DNA of 64,000 nucleotides, taken from contig JAEWDF010000052.1 of the NCBI GenBank assembly GCA_023390245.1, positions 1 through 64,000 of the forward strand, written 5' to 3'. A model generated the notes under the pieces. That model was not told the origin of the DNA. It did no database searches and worked only from the letters and a program-made list of their open reading frames with translations. Of the stretch, positions 58,063-64,000 are shown one piece after another. The position numbers and the translations under genes are program-made. The first letter of the stretch is position 1. The number at the start of each line of letters is the position of its first letter. Source of the DNA: Pseudomonadota bacterium. GTDB lineage: Bacteria > Pseudomonadota > Alphaproteobacteria > Caulobacterales > Caulobacteraceae.

Positions 58063-60108
58063 TTACTCCGCCGCCATCACGACCGGCTGGGTCCGCTGGG
58101 CGGACAGTTCGGCCATGGTCGCGCTGGCGCGCGCGATCGGGTTGGAAAGATAGGGATTGGCCACGACCGAGGCGTAGGCGACGTCGCCCAGGTCGCCCTT
58201 GGCGCCCAGCTTGGACGGATCGAACGCTTGCGGCGCGGCCAGATAGTCGATGCGGCCGAAGGTCGGATGATCCGCCATCAGCCTGTCGCGCACCTGCTCC
58301 AGCGTGTCGTAGGGCAGCGTCTGGCCGGCATAACCGGACAGGGCGCGAACGATGGCCCAGTCCTCCTTGGCCTCGCCCTTGGGGAAGACGACCCGCTCGG
58401 CCATCTGCACCCGGCCCTCGGTGTTGACGTACAGGCCCGACTTCTCGGTGTAGGCTGCGCCCGGCAGGATGACGTCGGCGCCGTGCGCGCCCCGGTCGCC
58501 GTGGCTGCCCAGATAGACGCGGAAGGCGTCCGATCCGGTCGAGTCCACCTCGTCGGCGCCCAGCAGGAACAGCACGTCCAGCGCGCCCGGCTTCAGCATG
58601 TCGGCGACGGCGAGACCGCCCTCGCCCGGCACGAAGCCCATGTCCAGGCCGCCCACGCGCGCGGCGGCGCTGTGCAGCACGTTGAAGCCGTTCCAGCCCT
58701 CCGTGATCACGCCGACCTTCTTGGCCAGGGCGCCGATGGCGTTCAGGGCCGCCGGGCCGGTCTCGCCGCGCAGGGCGCCCGCGCCGACGATGATCGCCGG
58801 ACGTTCGGCCTTGGTCAGGAAGTCCATCGCCGACTTCGGCGGCTTGGCCAGGGTCTTCGACCCGGCGCCGAGATAGGCGTAGTCGTAGGTGAGGTCGACC
58901 TGCTCGCCGATCACGCCGACCTCCAGCCCGCCCTTCAGCCAGGCCTTGCGCAGGCGGGCGTTCAGCAGCGGCGCCTCGACGCGCGGATCGACCCCGATCA
59001 GCAGCACGGCGTCCGCGTTTTCAATACCTTGCAGGCCGGAGTTGAACAACCAGCTCTCGCGCGGACCATAGCCCAGCGCCGCGCCGTCCTGGCGACAGTC
59101 GGTGTTGGCTGAGCCCAGGGCGCGGAACAGGTCCAGCGTCGCCTTCATGCTCTCGGCGTCCTGCAGATCGCCGGCGATCGCGCCGATGCGGTCGGCCGGG
59201 GCCGCCTTCAGCCTGGCCGCCACGGCGCCCAGCGCCTCGTCCCAGGTGGCGGGACGCAAGCGTCCGCCTTCGCGCAGCCACGGACGGTCCAGGCGGCGCG
59301 CGGTCAGGCCGTCGACGACATAGCGGCTCTTGTCGGACAGCCACTCCTCGTTGATGCCCTCATGGACGCGCGGCAGGATGCGCATGACCTCGGACCCGCG
59401 ATAGTCGGCGCGGATGTTGGAGCCCAGGGCGTCCATCACGTCGATGGTCTCGGTCTTCTTCAGCTCCCACGGACGGTAGTGGTACTGCCACGGCCGGTGC
59501 GTCAGGGCGCCGACCGGGCACAGGTCGTTGACGTTGCCCGACAGTTCCGAGTCGATGTTCTTTTCCAGATAGGTGGTGATCTCAGCGTCCTCGCCGCGCG
59601 AGATCATGCCGATGTCCGGCACGCCGGCGACCTCGGTGATGAAGCGGACGCAGCGCGTGCACTGGATGCACCGGGTCATGAAGGTCTTGACCGTCGGACC
59701 CATGTTCTTTTCTTCGACCGCGCGCTTGTTCTCGGCGTAGCGCGAGCCGTCGCGGCCATAGCCGACGGCCTGGTCCTGCAGGTCGCATTCGCCGCCCTGG
59801 TCGCAGATCGGGCAGTCCAGCGGGTGGTTGATGAGCAGGAACTCCATCACCCCTTCGCGGGCCTTCTTCACCATCGGCGTGTCGGTGAAGATCTCCTGGC
59901 CGTCGGCGGCCGGAAGCGCGCACGACGCCTGCGGCTTGGGCGGCCCCGGCTTCACCTCGACCAGGCACATGCGGCAGTTGCCGGCGATCGACAGCCGCTC
60001 ATGATAGCAAAAGCGCGGAATCTCGTGCCCGGCGCGCTCGGCGACCTGCAGCACGGTCATGCCGGGCTCGAACTCGGTTTCGACGCCGTTGACCTTGGCG
60101 ACTGGCAT
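58063..60108 (-). CDS. nuoG: NADH-quinone oxidoreductase subunit G
   Basis: The large iron-sulfur subunit of the NADH arm, 681 aa. An N-terminal 2Fe-2S domain (IPRFCYHERLSIAGNCRMCL), a His/Cys 4Fe-4S stretch (HPLDCPICDQGGECDLQDQAVGYG) and a further cluster (RCIQCTRCVRF) are followed by a molybdopterin-oxidoreductase-like domain that has lost its cofactor role. The start overlaps the stop of a lipoprotein gene (TGATG). Confidence 0.97.
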   Translation of the reverse strand: MPVAKVNGVETEFEPGMTVLQVAERAGHEIPRFCYHERLSIAGNCRMCLVEVKPGPPKPQASCALPAADGQEIFTDTPMVKKAREGVMEFLLINHPLDCPICDQGGECDLQDQAVGYGRDGSRYAENKRAVEEKNMGPTVKTFMTRCIQCTRCVRFITEVAGVPDIGMISRGEDAEITTYLEKNIDSELSGNVNDLCPVGALTHRPWQYHYRPWELKKTETIDVMDALGSNIRADYRGSEVMRILPRVHEGINEEWLSDKSRYVVDGLTARRLDRPWLREGGRLRPATWDEALGAVAARLKAAPADRIGAIAGDLQDAESMKATLDLFRALGSANTDCRQDGAALGYGPRESWLFNSGLQGIENADAVLLIGVDPRVEAPLLNARLRKAWLKGGLEVGVIGEQVDLTYDYAYLGAGSKTLAKPPKSAMDFLTKAERPAIIVGAGALRGETGPAALNAIGALAKKVGVITEGWNGFNVLHSAAARVGGLDMGFVPGEGGLAVADMLKPGALDVLFLLGADEVDSTGSDAFRVYLGSHGDRGAHGADVILPGAAYTEKSGLYVNTEGRVQMAERVVFPKGEAKEDWAIVRALSGYAGQTLPYDTLEQVRDRLMADHPTFGRIDYLAAPQAFDPSKLGAKGDLGDVAYASVVANPYLSNPIARASATMAELSAQRTQPVVMAAE

Positions 60109-60602
60109 CAGCGGGCCTCTTCTTCAGCGGGAACCGCCAGATCGGCGCGTTCCGTGGTCCCATCCGGGAGCGTCTGCGTGATGGTGACCGTCGCCCCGTC
60201 CAGGGCGTAGCGGATCACCGGGTCGCCGGATTGGTTCATCCAGCGGATCATGGCGGTGTCGGGCAGGCCCAGCGGCTTCCACACCACCAGGTCGCCGTCC
60301 ACGCGGCAGTCGGCCTTCATCCGGCCGCCGTCGACCGGGGCGCGCCAGGAAGCGTGGACCACCTCCCCCTCCAGCCCGTCGATCGCGATGGCGGCGGGCT
60401 CCTGGCCGTGGATCGCGGCCAGGCCAGCGCGGCACACGCGGCGCAGGTCGGTTGCGTCCAGCGCGGCGGGCGCGGAGGCGACGGCGTCGGACGGCCGGGC
60501 GTCGGCCGTGACCTTCTCCACCGGCGTGGGCGCGGCTTCGCGCTCGCCGCAGGCGGCGAGGACGAGGCTGACGATCACGATGGCGGACGACCGAAGCATC
60601 AT
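60108..60602 (-). CDS. Unrecognised lipoprotein embedded between nuoF and nuoG
   Basis: A 164-aa protein with a lipoprotein signal ([19 protein letters not shown], Cys at 18). A Pro/Ala/Thr-rich linker (to about 48) leads into a domain with LRRVCRAGLAAIHGQEPAAI, VVHASWRAPVDGGRMKADCRVDGDLVVWK and a beta-rich end (DGATVTITQTLPDGTTE). Two further cysteines could form a disulfide. It is not a complex I subunit I know. Start and stop each overlap the neighbouring nuo genes by one base (TGATG), so expression is tied to complex I. Whether it acts in complex I or is a passenger is open. Confidence 0.8.
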   Translation of the reverse strand: MMLRSSAIVIVSLVLAACGEREAAPTPVEKVTADARPSDAVASAPAALDATDLRRVCRAGLAAIHGQEPAAIAIDGLEGEVVHASWRAPVDGGRMKADCRVDGDLVVWKPLGLPDTAMIRWMNQSGDPVIRYALDGATVTITQTLPDGTTERADLAVPAEEEAR

Positions 60603-61915
60603 CACTCCGCGGCGATGGCGTGGCCGGCGAAGTTCGCGCGGCGGCTGCGGTAGGTGGCGATGCGCTCTTCGATCTCGTGGCGGAAGTGACGGATCAGGCC
60701 CTGCACCGGCCAGGCGGCGGCGTCGCCCAGCGCGCAGATGGTGTGGCCCTCGATCTGGGTCGACACTTCCAGCAGCATGTCGATTTCCGACGGATCGGCC
60801 TCGCCCACCGCCATCCGCTCCAGCACGCGCCACATCCAGCCCGTGCCTTCGCGGCACGGCGTGCACTGGCCGCAGCTCTCGTGCTTGTAGAAGTAGCTGA
60901 TGCGGGCGATGGCCTTCACAAGGTCGGTGGACTGGTCCATCACGATCACGGCGGCGGTGCCCAGGCCCGAGCGCATCTCGCGCAGGCTGTCGAAGTCCAT
61001 CAGCGCCGTTTCGGACATCTCGCGCGTGATCAGCGGCACCGACGATCCGCCGGGGATCACGGCCTTCAGATTGTCCCAGCCGCCACGCACGCCGCCGCAG
61101 TGTTCTTCCAGCAGTTGGCGCAGCGGGATCGACATGGCCTCCTCGACCACGCACGGCGCATTCACATGGCCCGAGATGGCCATCAGCTTGGTGCCTGTGT
61201 TGTTCGGCCGGCCGAAGCCGGCGAACCAGTCGGCGCCGCGACGTAGGATCGTCCCCACGACGGCGATCGACTCGACGTTGTTCACCGTGGTTGGGGCGCC
61301 GTAGAGGCCCGCGCCGGCGGGGAACGGCGGCTTCAGGCGCGGCTGGCCCTTCTTGCCTTCCAGCGATTCCAGCAGCGCCGTCTCTTCGCCGCAGATGTAG
61401 GCCCCGGCGCCATGGTGGATATAGACGTCGAAATCCCAGCCGTGGACATTGTCCTTGCCGATCAGCCTGGCCTCATAGGCCTGCTTGACGGCGGCTTCCA
61501 TCCGCTCGCGCTCCAGCACGTATTCGCCGCGCAGATAGATGTAGCAGGCGTGGGCCTGCATGGCGAAGCTGGCGATCAGACAGCCCTCGATCAGCAGCTG
61601 CGGATCGTGGCGCATGATCTCCCGGTCCTTGCAGGTGCCGGGTTCGGATTCGTCGGCGTTGACGACCAGGTAGTGAGGGCGATCCTTCACTTCCTTGGGC
61701 ATGAACGACCACTTCAGGCCGGTCGAGAAGCCGGCGCCGCCGCGTCCGCGCAGGCCGGAGGCCTTGACGTTGTTGATGATCCAGTCGCGGCCAAGGTCCA
61801 GCATGTCCTTGGTGGCGTTCCACGCCCCGCGCGACTTCGCCCCCTCCAGCGTCCAGTCCTGGAAGCCGTACAGGTTGGTGAAGATCCGGTCCTTGTCTTC
61901 GAGGATTCCGACCAT
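60602..61915 (-). CDS. nuoF: NADH-quinone oxidoreductase subunit F
   Basis: The NADH- and FMN-binding subunit, 437 aa. The FMN/NADH site has [20 protein letters not shown] and [45 protein letters not shown] sequence is in the middle; the N3 cluster motif is [12 protein letters not shown] with a later Cys in [13 protein letters not shown]. It lies 4 nt after a small membrane protein gene. Confidence 0.98.
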   Translation of the reverse strand: MVGILEDKDRIFTNLYGFQDWTLEGAKSRGAWNATKDMLDLGRDWIINNVKASGLRGRGGAGFSTGLKWSFMPKEVKDRPHYLVVNADESEPGTCKDREIMRHDPQLLIEGCLIASFAMQAHACYIYLRGEYVLERERMEAAVKQAYEARLIGKDNVHGWDFDVYIHHGAGAYICGEETALLESLEGKKGQPRLKPPFPAGAGLYGAPTTVNNVESIAVVGTILRRGADWFAGFGRPNNTGTKLMAISGHVNAPCVVEEAMSIPLRQLLEEHCGGVRGGWDNLKAVIPGGSSVPLITREMSETALMDFDSLREMRSGLGTAAVIVMDQSTDLVKAIARISYFYKHESCGQCTPCREGTGWMWRVLERMAVGEADPSEIDMLLEVSTQIEGHTICALGDAAAWPVQGLIRHFRHEIEERIATYRSRRANFAGHAIAAE

Positions 61916-61919
61916 TGCC

Positions 61920-62189
61920 TCAGAGTCCTTCCGCCATGCGGCGCTTGTGGTGGCGGGTGCGCATCCAGATGGCGGCGATCACCATCACCCAGCCCGCGGC
62001 CAGCATGAAATAGGAGACGTGGACGCCCCAGTCGCCGATGCCCGCCGTGCCGTTCTTGGTCATCAGGATCAGCACCGCCGCACCGACCACCATGGCCAGG
62101 CCGCCGGCGCGCAGCGGACGCGCGACGCCCCGCAATTCCTTGCGATAGGCCGCGCGGCCCTCGTCGGTGCTCAGGTCGGGTCCCGCCAT
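61920..62189 (-). CDS. Small two-helix membrane protein between nuoE and nuoF
   Basis: An 89-aa protein. A polar N terminus ([19 protein letters not shown]) is followed by two likely helices, [19 protein letters not shown] and [21 protein letters not shown], and a basic tail [10 protein letters not shown]. The start overlaps the nuoE stop (TGATG) and nuoF begins 4 nt after its stop. I do not recognise the family. Position suggests co-expression with complex I; a role in its assembly or an accessory subunit is only a guess. Confidence 0.75.
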   Translation of the reverse strand: MAGPDLSTDEGRAAYRKELRGVARPLRAGGLAMVVGAAVLILMTKNGTAGIGDWGVHVSYFMLAAGWVMVIAAIWMRTRHHKRRMAEGL

Positions 62190-62866
62190 CAGGCCGGCGC
62201 CTTCTCGGCCGGGGCCGGATCGCTGTTCGGCAGCTTCTTGATCGGCTTGGCGGCCGAGCCGTCGTACAGGGTCGCGTCCAGCAGCGTCTTGGCGCCGCCC
62301 GCCGGTTCCGATGTCGCACGCCCGGTGTAGGAGCCCGGCTTTGGCGACTTGCCGGCCGCGAAGTCGTCGATGATCTGCGCCATCGTCTCCGGCGTCAGGT
62401 CCTCGTAGTAGTAGTCGTTGATCTGGGCCATCGGCGCGTTCGAGCAGGCGCCCAGGCATTCGACTTCCTGCCAGGTGAAGCGGCCGTCGGCGGACAGGTG
62501 GTCCTTGGCGCCGATCTTCTCCTTGCACACCCGCATCAGCTCGTTGGCGCCGCGCAGCATGCACGGCGTGGTGCCGCAGACCTGGATCAGCGCGGTCGTG
62601 CCGACCGGCTCCAGCATGAACATGGTGTAGAAGGTCGCGACCTCCAGCACCCGGATGTAGGGCATGCCCAGCAGCTCGGCGATCGCGCGGATCGCCGGCT
62701 CCGACACCCAGCCCTCCTGCTTCTGCGCCAGCCACAGGACCGGGATCACCGCCGACTGGCGGCGGCTTTCCGGATACTTCTTGATCCACCAGTCGGCCTT
62801 CGCCTTCGTGGCCTTTGAAAAAGCGAAGGATTCAGGCTGAACCTTGGCGAGACGACGGACGCTCAT
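62189..62866 (-). CDS. nuoE: NADH-quinone oxidoreductase subunit E
   Basis: The 2Fe-2S (N1a) subunit that docks on nuoF. The 225-aa protein has the thioredoxin-like fold with the cluster cysteines in [11 protein letters not shown] and CLGACSNAP. It is longer than E. coli NuoE (166 aa) because of a C-terminal Pro/Ala/Lys-rich tail after about residue 165. The ATG at 62866 overlaps the nuoD stop (ATGA). Confidence 0.96.
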   Translation of the reverse strand: MSVRRLAKVQPESFAFSKATKAKADWWIKKYPESRRQSAVIPVLWLAQKQEGWVSEPAIRAIAELLGMPYIRVLEVATFYTMFMLEPVGTTALIQVCGTTPCMLRGANELMRVCKEKIGAKDHLSADGRFTWQEVECLGACSNAPMAQINDYYYEDLTPETMAQIIDDFAAGKSPKPGSYTGRATSEPAGGAKTLLDATLYDGSAAKPIKKLPNSDPAPAEKAPA

Positions 62867-64000
62867 CGGTCCACTTCTCCGAAAACGATGTCGAGCGAGC
62901 CGAGGATGGCGGACACGTCGGCCAGCATGTGGCCGCGGTTCATCCAGTCCATCGCCTGCAGCGAGCGGAAGCCCGGCGCCGACAGCTTGACGCGGTAAGG
63001 CTTGTTGGTCCCGTCCGAGACCAGATAGACGCCGAACTCGCCCTTCGGCGCCTCGACCGAGGCGTACACCTCGCCCTCGGGCGTCGAGAAGCCCTCGGTA
63101 TAGAGCTTGAAGTGATGGATCAGCGCTTCCATCGACCGCTTCATCTCGCCGCGGCGCGGCGGCACGATCTTGTGGTTCTCGATCAGGACGGGCTCGCCGG
63201 GGCAGTTGCGCAGCTTGTGGATGCACTGCTCCATGATGCGCACCGACTGCTTCATCTCCTCGACGCGCACCAGGTAGCGGTCCCAGCAGTCGCCGTTCTT
63301 GCCCACGGCGATGTCGAAATCCATCTCGGCGTAGCATTCGTAGGGCTGCGACTTGCGCAGGTCCCAGGCGATGTCGGAGCCGCGCAGCATCACGCCGGTG
63401 AAGCCCCAGGCCAGGGCCTGTTCCTTCGATGCGACGCCGATGTCGACGTTGCGCTGCTTGAAGATGCGGTTCTCGGTGACCAGCGCCTCGATGTCCTTCA
63501 GCGCCGCCGGGAATTCGTGGCACCAGCGGCCGATGTCGTCGATCAGGTCCATTGACAGGTCCTGGTGGACGCCGCCCGGACGGAAGTAGTTGGCGTGCAG
63601 GCGCGCCCCGCAGGCGCGCTCGTAGAACACCATCAGCTTCTCGCGTTCCTCGAAGCCCCACAGCGGCGGCGTCAGGGCGCCGACGTCCATGGCCTGGGTG
63701 GTCACGTTCAGCAGGTGCGACAGGATGCGGCCGATCTCGGAATACAGCACCCGGATCAGCTGGGCGCGATAGGGGACCTCGATCCCCAGCAGCTTCTCGA
63801 TCGCCAGGCAGAAGGCGTGCTCCTGGTTCATCGGCGAGACGTAGTCCAGCCGGTCCAGATAGGGCACGTTCTGCAGATAGGTGCGGGCCTCCATCAGCTT
63901 CTCGGTGCCGCGGTGCAGCAGGCCGATGTGCGGATCGACGCGCTCGACGATCTCGCCGTCGAGCTCCAGCACCAGGCGCAGCACGCCGTGCGCGGCCGGG
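62863..64000 (-). CDS. nuoD: NADH-quinone oxidoreductase subunit D (N terminus outside window)
   Basis: The 49-kDa-type subunit that forms the quinone-binding site with nuoB. The visible part starts at [17 protein letters not shown], so the first tens of residues lie beyond the window edge. Conserved parts include [40 protein letters not shown] and the C-terminal DIVFGEVDR. It is separate from nuoC as far as can be seen, since nothing upstream is in view. Confidence 0.97.
   Translation of the reverse strand, partial: PAAHGVLRLVLELDGEIVERVDPHIGLLHRGTEKLMEARTYLQNVPYLDRLDYVSPMNQEHAFCLAIEKLLGIEVPYRAQLIRVLYSEIGRILSHLLNVTTQAMDVGALTPPLWGFEEREKLMVFYERACGARLHANYFRPGGVHQDLSMDLIDDIGRWCHEFPAALKDIEALVTENRIFKQRNVDIGVASKEQALAWGFTGVMLRGSDIAWDLRKSQPYECYAEMDFDIAVGKNGDCWDRYLVRVEEMKQSVRIMEQCIHKLRNCPGEPVLIENHKIVPPRRGEMKRSMEALIHHFKLYTEGFSTPEGEVYASVEAPKGEFGVYLVSDGTNKPYRVKLSAPGFRSLQAMDWMNRGHMLADVSAILGSLDIVFGEVDR

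Overview
The window is a gene-dense, high-GC chromosomal segment from an alphaproteobacterium of the order Caulobacterales, most like Brevundimonas. The evidence is a circularly permuted two-piece tmRNA gene, a PleD-like protein with the PopA signature (intact RxxD site, dead GGDEF), a dusB(nifR3)-ntrY-ntrX-dat-hfq-hflX cluster, an ispDF fusion, and a promoter matching the Caulobacter TTGACGS / GCTANAWC consensus ahead of tRNA-Ser. Genus is an inference from gene content. No prophage, insertion sequence, CRISPR array or defence island is visible.

Layout. 1-250: tmRNA (cut by the window edge) and its promoter. 275-6717: a secreted M28 peptidase, miaA, the Fe-S carrier ATPase mrp with a UspA-like gene, a YbjQ-family protein, the thymidylate/folate operon thyA-mazG-folA, and rnhA. 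6741-8490: the twin-arginine export operon tatABC. 8504-8690: an inverted-repeat element and the glnA terminator. 8714-10540: the nitrogen operon glnB-glnA. 10655-17464: nnrD, recG, sdhE and mfd. 17538-24148: popA, a YihY membrane protein, a TusA-like protein, a CinA-type amidohydrolase, a membrane-fused spermidine-synthase-like protein and ispDF. 24213-31628: dusB-ntrY-ntrX-dat-hfq-hflX, where the ntrB-ntrC pair usual in this cluster is missing. 31633-39853: a CPA1 cation/proton antiporter, an FAD-linked 2-hydroxyacid dehydrogenase, parE, an O-antigen-ligase-like protein and a Tat-exported GH43 glycosidase. 40183-43377: tmk-holB-tatD and a metallo-hydrolase, all with overlapping start and stop codons. 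43426-47004: rlpA, tRNA-Ser(UGA) and a loose set of small or poorly known genes, the most accessory-looking part. 47019-64000: rnj, coaX and birA at the downstream end of the complex I operon (nuoD to nuoN, all on the minus strand, nuoD cut by the window edge).

How the genes work together. glnB/glnA, ntrY/ntrX and hfq form a nitrogen and post-transcriptional control theme. thyA, mazG, folA, tmk and holB support dTTP synthesis and replication. mfd, recG, rnhA and parE maintain the genome. Complex I, sdhE, mrp and the antiporter concern respiration and ion balance. popA points to the c-di-GMP-dependent cell-cycle programme of stalked or dimorphic bacteria.

Most of the window is ordinary core chromosome. 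The points most worth a second look are the loss of ntrBC together with an NtrX that lacks the sigma54-contact loop, the PopA orthologue, two unrecognised membrane-associated proteins translationally coupled inside the nuo operon, a perfect 30-bp inverted repeat between nuoK and nuoL, an AT-rich dyad region upstream of the GH43 gene, and a G-tract plus small secreted protein next to tRNA-Ser.
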